Below, in pieces: positions 27,913-38,019 of a stretch of DNA of 64,000 bases (positions within the stretch are counted from its first letter, which is position 1; the number at the start of each line of letters is the position of its first letter). The stretch lies in NCBI GenBank assembly GCA_963841945.1, contig CAWJFC010000008.1, forward strand, positions 372,001-436,000, read 5' to 3'. The DNA is from Acidiflorens sp963841945. Its GTDB lineage: Bacteria > Acidobacteriota > Terriglobia > Terriglobales > Acidobacteriaceae. Made by a program: the position numbers and the translations under genes. The notes beneath the pieces were generated by a model. The model searched no databases. It had not been told where the DNA came from and saw only the letters and a list, made by a program, of their open reading frames with translations.

Positions 27913-28089
27913 TGATCCAACGACTTCCGACCATACTCCCGCTGGGTGGGCCACCCGGCATTCATAGACTCAAGCAACCTGGGTATTAGCGTGAAGTGAT
28001 CTCCAATGCTCCACGGGATAGCCCGACCATCTAACGCGCAGCACTATTTCGGGTTCCTCACGAAACGCCTGTCGCATTCCCCCGCTGGG

Positions 28090-30763
28090 TTACTGTTCGA
28101 CCGTAAAGACGAAAGCTGCGGTCGGACTGACGACGAGGGAACTGGGCCCAGACGCGCCATTCTGGATCGTCCCTGCCTCGCCGGTATTGGAAAAGGCGTA
28201 TAGAATGTGACGGCCGAGAGCGAGTTTGGGCAGGGTCACGGTTACAGTGCCCGCAGTTTTGCCCGCTATAGCTTTGAGGGACTTACTAGTCCAGGTACCC
28301 TGCCAGCCATCGACCTGGAAGAAGGCTTCCGTCGGCGTGATCGACGCCGCCAAGCCCGTGTAGTTGCCGGTCGCAGTGATGGTGACCTTGGGCTTGGTAT
28401 TGCGGGTGCGGAACAAAGGCGTCGTCGCGATAGTCTCGGCGTCCTTGACGCCTTGCATCGTAACCGAGACCGGCACATTAGACGCCGAGGTCAGATTGGC
28501 TGTGGGGAAAAACAGGTTGGTGTAGTCAACGCCGCCAGCCGCCAGAAGATTTGTGCCCAAGTCGACAGCGAGCGCGTAGCCGGTATCCTCTTCGGAACTG
28601 GGCGGGACGGCCGATACCGCATTCGAGTTGCCGTCGATCGCCGCCAGGGCCGCGCCGCTGTTACCGCGCGTGGTGCCGACATAGATGGTGTTGATGAGCG
28701 GGTCTGCCGTGATCGAATCCGCTCCCCCGAGTGCCGGGAAGGTCTGGCCGGAGATATCCACGATCAACTTGTTGGTTATGCCGTTGAAGACGCCGACATG
28801 CGGAACCGAATTCGGAGAAGCGAGGTAGCCGCTGAGGTAGTACTTGCCGTTGAGAGAATTGGCGGCGACGCCGGTCGTGGGATTATAGGGCGAACTGAAC
28901 GAGGTGACGAGCGCGTTGGTGCTCGTGTTCATGACGTAAACTTCCTGGTTTGCCGTGATGGCGTAAAGCCGGCTGTTGACGGGATTGAGCGTTGCAGAGG
29001 TGGCAATCGCCGACAGAGGGATGGTCGCGGTGACGGTTGCAGTGGCCAGATCAACGACGAAGACCGACGAGCCGACCACATAGGCAACGCCCTTTACCGG
29101 ATCGACCACGAGCGGCGTTCCTCGCGGAAAATCCCCAATGGGTATCGTCTCCACCACGGTTTCGCTTGTGCCGTCCAGAACGAAAAGGTTGCCACTGAAA
29201 TAATCGAAGACAAGAACTTGATTCGTGGCGGAATCCACCGCGAGACTGCTCACGTCGAGGTTGGCCGGCATTCCAGGTAGAAGCGTCGCCACATTGGTTG
29301 CGCCATCAACCGAATAAAAAAGGTTTGATCCGTCCGCGACATAGATCTTGTTGGTGGCGGCATTCACCGCCAAAGCCTCGGAATAGAAGGAAGCGATTGG
29401 GATCGTCGTTACCCCGGCCGCATTCTCCGCAGTGCCATTGAACCCGGCACCCGCCTGACTTTCATTGATGGCGTACAAATTATTGAGCCGCAAGATATAG
29501 ACCGTGTCCGTAGCCGGGTTGGTATCGGCGTAGTTGTAGGTCACGGAAAATCCGTCGAGCGCGCCCTCGTAAGCGGGAACCGCGTCGTGTGGTGTTACGT
29601 TATAGATACTGACCGTATTTTTCCCGGCATCGCTGAAATAGGCCCAGTTTTTGACCGGATCGAAGGCGACGCCGTTCGGATCGATGCTGGTGGGCAGCGA
29701 GGTATAGGCGGCGGTGAATCTAGGGTTGACGGCGAGATTCAGGATCGGGCCACCATTACTCGCCATCAGCCCGGCGCCCTCATCGAGAGCCAAATTCGTT
29801 AAAAGGGCCGGCGTATGCCCCGCTCCATGGAACACCCGGACAACCGCCGCCGACGCCCCAGAAATTGTCCAAGCCAAACTCCGCCATATCGTCGCCAAAA
29901 AACAGAAATGGCCCCCCAGAAAATAAAAACGACTGGTGGGTGGAATCATAGGCCGTGAGATAGGGGTTACCGACGTCGACCTGGCAACCAAACAGGATTT
30001 GTACTCCGCCAACATTCGTCACTGTATTGACGGCATAACCGTTGGCCGCATCGATGATCGAAAGGGCGTTGCCCGCGTTGAACGCTACGAAGGAAATGTT
30101 GGTCTGGGGCGCCACCGAAATCGACGTCGCTCCGACTGGAAGCGAACCGATCGTCGTCACGATCTGGTCGTGCACTCCGTCGATCACCACGACTGAACCC
30201 GACGCACCCGTATTAGCGACGAAAACGGCATGGGTAGCCGGATTCAAGGCCATCGCCGTGGGGGTGAGTGTGGTGGGGAGACTCGCCAACACAGCTCCAG
30301 TCTTGGAATTAAGCACGACCACCTGATTGCCGGTAGTATCCGCAACGTAGAGATGGCTGAGGAATGTATCGGCAACCATTGGCCCAGGCGTTCCCCCAAT
30401 GTGCCAGGTCGAAGCGGCGGTGCCCTTAATGGCGCTGACCGTCCCATCCCCGGAGTTAGCGACATAGACCATACCCAAACCCAGGTCGGTGGCGATCGCA
30501 ACTGGAGCCGCGCCCACAGCAATCACCTTCGACACTTTCAACGTCTTGGTCGAGATGGCCGACACGCTGTTGGCGCCAGTATTTACCACATACGCGACAT
30601 CTGAGGAAGAGTCGACGGCTATGGGGCCGGGGCCCACGCCAACGCTAATGGTCGCCAACGGGCTTAACGTCGGCTGCTGTGCCTTGGCCGCAATCGTAAG
30701 CAGCGCCGCGACCAGTACAAGGCATCGCAAAACCGACCGGAAGTTAAGGCTGTTCAGGGGCAC
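28090..30763 (-). pseudogene. Secreted YVTN-type beta-propeller protein, frameshifted
   Basis: Two overlapping frames form one gene of about 890 codons. Translation probably begins at GTG 30763, behind GAGGAGG, with a signal peptide (RCLVLVAALLTIAAKA). The first frame (30763-29780) holds YVTN/NHL-like blades such as VYVANSGDGTVSAI and AVFVANTGASGSVVVIDG. It ends early. Removing one base from the A run at 29801-29804 joins it to the second frame (to 28090), which has more blades (NWAYFSDAGKNTVSIYNV, KGVAYVVGSSVFVVDL) and an Ig-like C-terminal region. The product was an exported beta-propeller surface protein of unknown ligand. A homopolymer sequencing error is an equally good explanation. Confidence 0.8.
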
Positions 30764-31021
30764 GAATTTCCTCCTCAAAAGGCCACGTGGCTTGACAGTC
30801 GTCCTGGGTCGCATGGCCTTGGGCTGCGCGCAATATGGCCGCGTTTCCATAAGCGATCAAGTTATTCGATACTTACTCTTACATTAACGCCCAAGTGGCT
30901 GATTTCATTGCCCTATCGATGATGAATTAAAAGGTTCTAGAGCCTAAATCAGTGGGATCAATCCAGCCGGGACAATGCTAGACTTCGGGAATCAGAATTC
31001 GGGGGGCGGGCCAAGTTCAAG

Positions 31022-33865
31022 ATGGTGCTAACGCCGAATCAATCCAGAATTGTGCGATTTGGGATTTTTGAAGCGGATCCCCAGCGAGGAGAACTGCGAA
31101 AAGGGGGCATCCGCTTCAAACTGCACGACCAACCCTTTCAGATTCTCGTTCTTTTGCTGGAGCGGGCGGGAGAAGTAGTGACCCGCGAAGAGATCCGCCA
31201 AAGGCTCTGGCCGGCAAACACCTTCGTCGAGTTTGACAATGGTTTGAACGTCGCCGTGAAGAAGTTGCGAACGGCGCTGAGCGATGATGCGGTGAATCCC
31301 CGGTTCATTGAGACCGTTCCCCGCCGCGGATACCGTTTCGTTGCTCCGGTCTCCACAATTTCGAGCATTGCCGCACCGTTGACCACCGAAACGGTTGAAA
31401 GAACCCCACCAGCACCGCCGCTGATCGTCCAGGACCCGGCGGCGGAGGTGCGCACTTCGGCCACAGAAGCGTCGGCGACAGAAGCAAGAAAACACAAATT
31501 TGCGGTTGCGCTGATGATTGCCTTGCTGGTAATGGCGGGAGTCGCCACCTACCACTGGCGCGCGTTGCTCGCCGGCCGGGCATCGGCAAAATCCAGTGCC
31601 GCACGACCGGTCGTGCCACGCCGTTCAGTGGCGGTGCTCGGCTTCCGGAATCTGCCCGGACATCCCGATGACGATTGGCTGACGACCGCATTTTCCGAAA
31701 TGCTGAACACGGAACTCGCGGCCGGTGGTCGTCTGCGGCTGGTCTCCGAAGAAGATGTGTCCCGCGCCAAGCGCGACTTGCGGATTGAGGAAGCAGACAC
31801 CCTGGCAAAGTCGACTCTGGCCAGCCTGCGAATCAACCCTGGAGCCGACATAGTTGTCGTCGGCTCCTGTACGCCGATCAAGGAAGGCGCCCAAAAACAC
31901 GTGCGGTTCGACATCCGTCTCCAGGACACGGCCTCAGGAGAAACCATGGCCGAAGAAGCGTTTACCGGGGCCGAAGAGAGCCTGTTTGACGTAGCAGCAC
32001 AGGCAGGCGCTCGTTTGCGCGCGAGACTTGGGGCTTCTCCAGCCTCGGCCGAGGCCATGAATGCGGCCCGCGCGGCGCTTCCATCTAACGAGCAGGCCGA
32101 GCGCCTCTATGCCGAGGGTCGCGCCAAGCTTTGGAACTTTGAGTTTCTCGCCGGACGCGATCTGCTGGCGGAGGCGGTTGCCGCCGACCCCGAAAATGCG
32201 GCTGCGCACTCTGCGTTTGCCGACGCCTGGTCCGCCTTGGGGTACGGTGCTACTGCTCAGGAGGAGGCAAAAAAGGCGGTCGACCTCTCGACAAAGCTTT
32301 CCCGGGAAGAACAACTTTCCATCGAAGGCCGTTACCGCGAACTCATCTTTGACTGGCCGAGAGCCATCGAAATCTACCGGGCCCTGACCCAGTTTTATCC
32401 GGACAATCTGGAGTATGGATTGCGGCTCGCCACCGTGCTGAGCAAAGCTGGAAGACCTCAAGACAGCCTGCTGGCCGTCGCGGCATTGCGCCGGCTCCCA
32501 AAACCAATCTCCGACGATCCACGCATCGACCTGCGGGAAGCGAACACCTTCGATCATGCGGGCGAATACCTGCAGGTGCAAGCCGCCGCCGCGAACGCCG
32601 CCGCCAAAGCAGAGAAACGCGGTAGCCGGGTTCTTTTGGCAGAGACGAAGCTCCAGCAGAGTCTGGCCGCCAGCCGCCTCAACGATCCCAACGGTGCGCT
32701 TGCGCTGGTCGAAGAGGCCGAGGAAGTCTACAAGGAAGTCGGCGATCAATACGGATTTGCCCGCGCTCAGTACCGCATGGCAGATCTTTTGTTTGACCAG
32801 GGCAAGTTTGCCGAATCGAATGCCCTTCTCGAGCAATGCTTGCGGGTCTTCCACACCCTCGGCAGCGACCGCGATGCCGCTGCGACCTTGAGCGATATCG
32901 CCGGCGGCCTGTTTGAGATGGGCGAATTGAGCAAAGCGAAGAAAAAGTATGAAGAGGCGTTGGCCGGTCAGCGCCTGGTTCGTAACCAACGCGGCATCGC
33001 AGAGGTTCTCTCGAATCTCGGCGAAATCGCGGCTCAGCAAGGAGACCTCGGCCCGGCTAGAAAGTACTACGAGGAAGCTCTCGGTCTCTACAACGAATTG
33101 GGAGAGAAGAACGCTCTCGCAGCTTTGCAGAACAACATGGGTGAGGTGCTCGTAAATCAAGGAGACCTCGTCGGCGGCCGGAGCTTGTGGGAGCAGTCGC
33201 TCGCATTGCGCCGGGAGCTTGGCGATGAAAGCGATATGGCAGAGTCCATGCATAACATCGCGGGTGCGCTTGGCGAACAGGGAGACGTTGCCGCCGCTCA
33301 GAAGCTGTTCGACGACGCCCTTACAATTCAAGCCAAGCGTGGAGAAAATGGAAATGTGGCGGGAACGCGCCTGGGCAAGGCCGAATTAATGCTCGAATCG
33401 GGTGAGCCGGCTGATGCAGAGCCGCTGCTCCGCTCGGCGCTGGAGCAGTTCCAGAAAGAAAAACAAGTTCGGGAAGAGCTCTCCACCCGCGCAAGTCTTG
33501 CTCAGGCTCTTCTCCGACTCGACAGGTTAAGTGAAGCGAGTGCGGAAATTGGACAAGTGACAAAGCTGGGCGCTAAGAATGAGAGTTATGATATCCACTT
33601 GAAAACCGAGATTGCCGCCGCCCAGGTGCTTTCCGCAGAAGGAAAATTCGATGATGCCGTCAGGAAACTGCGGGGCGCAATCAAGGACGCACAAAAAGCG
33701 GGCTTCTTTATTCGCCAGCTGGAGGCGAGCTTAGCGTTGGCGGAGATTGAAGGGAAAACCTTAAAGAAGACGGAGGCTCAAGCGCTTCTCCAGTGGGTCG
33801 AGAAAAATGCACGCAGCAGGGGATTCCTTCTCATTGCCCGCCAGGCTATCACCGATCGCGGTTAG
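31022..33865 (+). CDS. Membrane winged-helix regulator with TPR array
   Basis: The 947-residue protein begins with an OmpR/PhoB-type winged helix (RFGIFEADPQRGELRKGG to RFIETVPRRGYRFVAPV, about 10-110). One transmembrane helix follows (VALMIALLVMAGVATY, about 158-175). The large C-terminal part is built largely of tetratricopeptide repeats (for example NLGEIAAQQGDLGPARKYYEEALGLYNELG). The topology is that of CadC-type one-component regulators: a cytoplasmic DNA-binding head and a periplasmic sensor. This architecture is widespread in Acidobacteriota. It diverges from the beta-propeller gene across 258 bases, so it may regulate that gene or itself. Confidence 0.9.
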   Translation: MVLTPNQSRIVRFGIFEADPQRGELRKGGIRFKLHDQPFQILVLLLERAGEVVTREEIRQRLWPANTFVEFDNGLNVAVKKLRTALSDDAVNPRFIETVPRRGYRFVAPVSTISSIAAPLTTETVERTPPAPPLIVQDPAAEVRTSATEASATEARKHKFAVALMIALLVMAGVATYHWRALLAGRASAKSSAARPVVPRRSVAVLGFRNLPGHPDDDWLTTAFSEMLNTELAAGGRLRLVSEEDVSRAKRDLRIEEADTLAKSTLASLRINPGADIVVVGSCTPIKEGAQKHVRFDIRLQDTASGETMAEEAFTGAEESLFDVAAQAGARLRARLGASPASAEAMNAARAALPSNEQAERLYAEGRAKLWNFEFLAGRDLLAEAVAADPENAAAHSAFADAWSALGYGATAQEEAKKAVDLSTKLSREEQLSIEGRYRELIFDWPRAIEIYRALTQFYPDNLEYGLRLATVLSKAGRPQDSLLAVAALRRLPKPISDDPRIDLREANTFDHAGEYLQVQAAAANAAAKAEKRGSRVLLAETKLQQSLAASRLNDPNGALALVEEAEEVYKEVGDQYGFARAQYRMADLLFDQGKFAESNALLEQCLRVFHTLGSDRDAAATLSDIAGGLFEMGELSKAKKKYEEALAGQRLVRNQRGIAEVLSNLGEIAAQQGDLGPARKYYEEALGLYNELGEKNALAALQNNMGEVLVNQGDLVGGRSLWEQSLALRRELGDESDMAESMHNIAGALGEQGDVAAAQKLFDDALTIQAKRGENGNVAGTRLGKAELMLESGEPADAEPLLRSALEQFQKEKQVREELSTRASLAQALLRLDRLSEASAEIGQVTKLGAKNESYDIHLKTEIAAAQVLSAEGKFDDAVRKLRGAIKDAQKAGFFIRQLEASLALAEIEGKTLKKTEAQALLQWVEKNARSRGFLLIARQAITDRG

Positions 33866-34280
33866 CAAGACTCGGAACGTGGACTCACGATTCTCAATCC
33901 GGTTCTGCTGCTCCAGTTCCGTCAGGTGGTGGCGCACGGTGTGATGGACGCGGGCTGCTTCCGTCTTCAGGCCGCCCTGCTTGCCTTTCGCATGGATGCA
34001 GCCATCGAGGCGGGACGGCGCTTCGGATTCCCGAGCACCGACGATCCCGGCCCATCCTCCCGGAACTCAAACGATTTGGGTTCCCGCCCTCTCCACCAGC
34101 TTCACCATGTCTTCATAACAAGAACGCCGACGCCGGAATCCCGGTCAAACCGTCAACCGTTTGTTTCCTCTTACGGTTACGGTCAATTTCCGGTTGCCGT
34201 GACCGCTTGGCTACTAGAAACCGGGAAATCAGGCTAGCGTCATCTAGGGTCCACAAATGGTTTTTACCATCAACGCTGTG
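33866..34280. other. Gap with no convincing gene
   Basis: About 415 bases separate the TPR regulator from a truncated gene on the other strand. Short frames on both strands lack start signals and typical composition. A minus-strand segment (about 33905-33990) reads like a short helical piece but has no neighbours to support it. I see no hairpin terminator. Confidence 0.3.
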
Positions 34281-35027
34281 TCATCGTTTGCGTACATCCG
34301 ATGACGCTGGTGGGCCGCAGACCACACCCCGATTATAGGGTCCGTTAACATAAACCGGGGTATTTGTGGCTAACCAAAGACCAACCGCAGTCGTGGTATT
34401 TGGGACGGTTTCGGGCGCGACGGCGGGGTCATCGTGCGGATAGCGGTCTTCGTAATTGTCGACCGACCATTCTGAAGGAATTGCTTGTTGTTCGCTCAAA
34501 TAGGTAACAAACGTTTGCGTGTCGCTGCTAAAACTATTGTTGGTGAATTGACGGAAATGATCCGGCTTGCCTTTTGAGTTGTAGGGCCAAGGGTAAGGAG
34601 AAAGCAGCATGGTGGTGCGCAGTCCCTGCTCATTGCCCCATTGGATGGCCTGCACAACAAATTTCCGGTAACCCCGGCCGCTTGCGCCAGTCAAAAAGAA
34701 ATTGGGCGGAACATCGAATGCGATGGCTTTGCCATGAAGCGCGTCATTGCGTTCCAGTGCGTAATAGGGGCTGGTAGCAAAGACGTAATTTCCCTGTTTG
34801 GGTTCCTTCCTATCGTTGGGCCCCACGATGGGAGATACGGATTCGATCCCCACGGTCCTGGCCGCATCCACGTATTCTTTCCACTTCTTCTCATACTTTT
34901 GCAATTCTCGCCGAGGGACACCGTCATGCGCAGTGTTGACATTGGCTTCTGAGGGATGAAGCCCGTGTCCTATGTAGACATCCTCATCGCCGGCGCCACA
35001 CTTTCCCGTTCCACCACAAGAGTGATC
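34281..35027 (-). pseudogene. N-terminally truncated hypothetical protein
   Basis: The frame is open from 35027 (just after a stop) to the stop at 34281. A TTG at 34904 is the only usable late start. The residues look genuinely coding (VDAARTVGIESVSPIVGP, QAIQWGNEQGLRTTMLLSPYPW, EWSVDNYEDRYPH), and the coding quality extends upstream of 34904 (CGAGDEDVYIGHGLHPSEAN). The N-terminus is therefore missing. The alternation of secondary structure and aromatic patches suggests a secreted TIM-barrel-like protein such as a glycosidase, but I cannot name the family. It is probably the remnant of a larger gene cut by a rearrangement to its right. Confidence 0.55.
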
Positions 35028-35097
35028 TCACTACTCGAGACGAACAAATACTAAAGGACGCCGAAGATCGGCTGCGCCGCAGAATTGGACAATCAGA

Positions 35098-35943
35098 ATG
35101 CGCACCGCGGCCAGGACGTTTGCTAGCGAACTAGTAGCTACCCTCAAATTGACGGCTCCCGTGAAGCCGATGGAAGTCGCTCGGTCATTGGGCCTGGAAG
35201 TCCAGTATTGCAATGCGTCTGGGTTTGACGGCGCTCTTGTGTGCTCGAAGGAAAATCACGCCGGAACGATTTTGGTCAAGGACTCGATTCGCGAAACTGG
35301 AAGAGTACGATTTACCATCGCCCACGAAATTGCTCACTATGTCCTTCCTCACCATGGCGTCAACGGTAGTATCTGTCGTACGAAAGACGTGGAAAGCTGG
35401 GACGAATCATTGCCAGAAGAAGAATGCGAAGCCAATGTCTTTGCTGGCGAGCTATTAATTCCAGAGGTGCTTCTGGAGGCTTCCGTTTCAAGAGGCAAGC
35501 CGACTTTCGAGATGATCCGTGATTTATCGCGGACTTCCGATACCTCGCTCACTGCAAGCGCATATAGAGCCATGGGACTGACGACATTCCGGGCGGCGAT
35601 AGTCTGGAGCACGGGTGGTGTTATCCGGTGGTTCAAAGCGTCTGAGGAATTTGAGGCATTCGTCGCAGTCCACGATCGAGTTCCTGAAGGAACTTACGCG
35701 TGCGTCGAGGTTTATCGGTGCCTGACGATTTGCGAACTCTCAAAGCGCATCTGTGGCTTGCTCCTTCTCGTCGACGCAACCCACTACATCTTTGAGCACT
35801 CCGTTTCTTTACCATCTCATGACAGTGTGCTGACGTTGCTGTATATCGAGGAGGTCGTCACATCACCTGTTGATGAGGAGGAGAACCTTGACGAATTGCA
35901 TCCCGAGGACTTCACGTTAAATCGGCGCAGATGGCCGCGCTGA
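35098..35943 (+). CDS. ImmA/IrrE-family metallopeptidase
   Basis: The 281-residue protein has the zinc motif HEIAH (about residues 77-81, in FTIAHEIAHYVLPHH) and the family glutamate in CEANVFAGELLIP. These define the ImmA/IrrE (DUF955) peptidase domain, about residues 20-150. ImmA-like enzymes cleave Xre repressors to derepress mobile-element or stress genes. The rest (about 150-281) is a poorly conserved extension. The Xre-type partner normally upstream is missing. Only a short fragment in another frame (about 35040-35127, DAEDRLRRRIGQSE) overlaps its start. It is therefore an orphan here. Confidence 0.85.
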   Translation: MRTAARTFASELVATLKLTAPVKPMEVARSLGLEVQYCNASGFDGALVCSKENHAGTILVKDSIRETGRVRFTIAHEIAHYVLPHHGVNGSICRTKDVESWDESLPEEECEANVFAGELLIPEVLLEASVSRGKPTFEMIRDLSRTSDTSLTASAYRAMGLTTFRAAIVWSTGGVIRWFKASEEFEAFVAVHDRVPEGTYACVEVYRCLTICELSKRICGLLLLVDATHYIFEHSVSLPSHDSVLTLLYIEEVVTSPVDEEENLDELHPEDFTLNRRRWPR

Positions 35944-36325
35944 TGAAAACATACCTTGACAACGATTAATCGAACGACACTTGTTCTCGATGAATCTGGT
36001 GGCGCAACCGAGATTCGCAGCGCAAACGCTGCTTTGAAGTGATGTGGTAACGCGGCTGATCGCCTGGCTGACTGCTACTAGGCACACCGCAGGCACATCT
36101 TCAATCAAGGAATCTCTGATGGGAGCGACGTTCCGGCTGTTGGAATGTCAGTCGAAATCACTTTCCACAAGCCGACTTCCCATTACTAATCGCCCTAGGT
36201 CAACTTTCGATCACTTCCGTTTAGCCGACGATCCTTCCCTGTGAGCGTGCCCGCGCCGCCGACCGCGTTGTTCCATGCAGGGTACGCTTTCGGAGATCCA
36301 TCCCTGTAGCCTGGGCAAGCCTAAC
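35944..36325. other. Gap with no convincing gene
   Basis: About 380 bases lie between the ImmA/IrrE peptidase and the converging dipeptidase gene. Reading frames on both strands are short and lack ribosome-binding sites. Nothing resembling a tRNA, a repeat or a clear terminator was found. Confidence 0.3.
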
Positions 36326-37390
36326 CTAAGTCTTCAACACCTGGCCGAGAATGCGGAGCGCGTTGCCTCCGACAACCTTGGCTAGATCAGCTTCGGACAG
36401 ACCCTTGGACCGTAATCCTGTCACCCAGTCCGGCAGTTGCAGGTAACTAGAAAACACGGGTTTGAAATTTCCGTCCATATCGGTCCCGAGACCGACGTGG
36501 TCTACGCCCACGGCATCTATGAGGCGCATCGTCTGATCCACGAAATCAGCGAATGTCCGGTTGGCAAACCCAGAGGGCCAAGCGCCGATCAAACCGCCAG
36601 TGGAGGAGACCAGCCGCGCATGCTCGACCGTAATGAGGCGAGGATGTGGAGAGGTATTGCTTTGCAGATGCGAGTGCGACAGCATTATCGGGGCGGCAGT
36701 GCTGTCAACCGTGGCTTTGACCGTAGGGAACGACGCGTGCGCAACGTCCACAACCATCCCAAGGCGATTCAGCTGTCGCACCACATCGCGGCCGAAGGCA
36801 GACAACCCGTTGTAAACGGGGGGTAGAGTCTGCACATCGCCCAGGGTGTTTTGGGCGTAATGCACCAACTGAAGGCTTCTTACGCCGCGCGCGTAGAGAT
36901 CATCGAGACGGTCGAGTCTTCCCTCGAGTCCATGCCCTCCTTCACAGGAGAGGAACGCTGCGATCTGACCACGCTTGCGCAGTTGCTGTAAATGGACAGT
37001 GCTGGTGGCAAGACCGATGTTTTCGCGTTTCGCCAGTTCATCGAAGGTATCCAACTGCTTCTCACTATCGGCCCAAGCTTCGCCTTCTGACCGCTTCCGA
37101 TTGGATACAACTATTCCTTTGGCATCACGACTCAGAAGATTGGCGTCCCCGACGATACTGAAGAATGCCGCCGTCAGACCGCCAGCGCGCATCTCGGATG
37201 TGGTTTTTGTGAAGGCCTGATCGCCGGAGTAGTCTGGCATGCCACGACGATTAAACGCGCCGGGATGGCAATGGAGGTCGAAGGCCGGATGCTGGCTTAG
37301 AAAGGACGCCGCTTCAGTCGGCTGTCTGAGAAGCGACGCGACCGCTGCAGGGAATATACCCAGACGCTGCAAGGCTTGTCGGCGGTTCAT
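36326..37390 (-). CDS. Membrane dipeptidase (peptidase M19)
   Basis: The 354-residue protein has an N-terminal export signal (NRRQALQRLG, then a hydrophobic run to about residue 28), with a twin-arginine-like start. The M19 renal-dipeptidase fold supplies the two-zinc site: HCH near residue 41, Glu in SCEGGHGLEG, His in MLSHSHLQS and Asp in GTDMDGN. It hydrolyses dipeptides in the periplasm or at the surface, and some members act on D-amino acid or N-acyl substrates. It is complete and stands alone, on the minus strand, with a 630-base gap upstream. Confidence 0.88.
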   Translation of the reverse strand: MNRRQALQRLGIFPAAVASLLRQPTEAASFLSQHPAFDLHCHPGAFNRRGMPDYSGDQAFTKTTSEMRAGGLTAAFFSIVGDANLLSRDAKGIVVSNRKRSEGEAWADSEKQLDTFDELAKRENIGLATSTVHLQQLRKRGQIAAFLSCEGGHGLEGRLDRLDDLYARGVRSLQLVHYAQNTLGDVQTLPPVYNGLSAFGRDVVRQLNRLGMVVDVAHASFPTVKATVDSTAAPIMLSHSHLQSNTSPHPRLITVEHARLVSSTGGLIGAWPSGFANRTFADFVDQTMRLIDAVGVDHVGLGTDMDGNFKPVFSSYLQLPDWVTGLRSKGLSEADLAKVVGGNALRILGQVLKT

Positions 37391-38019
37391 GCTGGGCCCC
37401 CTCGCCTCCGCTTGTTGGAATCGGCTCGGATCAATCGGCCAAGTCGCATCAATATACCAGTTCCGGACGATTCACGGGCAAGCCGGAAGTTATCAGCTCG
37501 CCTAGCGGGTTAGTACCGATAGCCGCGCATGGCTCCTTTCATCCGGCCGGACGGCGTTGCTGCGAAAAAAGTGGTGCTATGCCGACTTCGGGTTACTAAT
37601 CCTACCTAGGATGTCGGAAGCGCCGTGTGTCCCAAAATGGTGGGTATTCCGGTGAACGCTTATTCCGGAGGCATGCCGAACGGCATTCTTTTTTCTGAGA
37701 ATCTGCAAAAACTAGATTGCTTCAGGATGACTTATGACCGACTTTCTCGATGCGGGTAGAAAAGTTTCCATCCCCAAATCTGGGGCTACTTTCCTCGGAA
37801 AGGACTTTTTCAACAACCACCCCTGTTCTCGTCAGCGAACTGTTGTGCGGCAATAGAAGCCTAGTTTGAGCCTCTCCCCCCGCTTTAGGAGCCTGATGCA
37901 AAGATCAATTCGCCGGGTTCGCCGCGACGGGCGTTTGCCGCGGAGTTACGGTAATATCTCGCGTGACCATCGCGAGGAATTGCGGTATCCTTGCTCGCCG
38001 CCGCAGGAGTGCAGAGAAA
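37391..38019. other. Gap with decayed sequence and an orphan terminator
   Basis: About 630 bases precede the TIG lipoprotein gene. No reading frame is convincing. A terminator-like hairpin at 37673-37694 on the plus strand has no gene before it, which suggests that a gene has decayed here. A second small hairpin, CCCCA-AATC-TGGGG, lies at 37772-37785. Confidence 0.35.
37673..37694 (+). terminator. Rho-independent terminator-like hairpin
   Basis: A five-pair stem ATGCC/GGCAT with a GAAC loop is followed by TCTTTTTTCT. The T run is on the plus strand. No intact plus-strand gene lies directly upstream, so the hairpin is orphaned. Confidence 0.45.

Noticed and set aside
27944..27956. Palindrome GGGTGGGCCACCC
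   Set aside because: Similar palindromic segments are common short repeats in Acidobacteriota genomes; one copy gives no evidence of a mobile REP or transposon end here.
28207..29280. A 357-codon plus-strand frame
   Set aside because: It is antisense to the beta-propeller gene and Arg/Gly-rich, as expected for a shadow frame.
31934..33331. A 465-codon open frame on the minus strand
   Set aside because: It lies wholly opposite the TPR regulator, whose frame has clear TPR repeats. Long antisense frames are expected in such GC-rich repetitive coding DNA.
37628..37644. TGTCCCAAAATGGTGGG resembling the att-flanking motif
   Set aside because: It matches only the first part of the 16-base motif, has no attachment core or integrase beside it, and could be chance.
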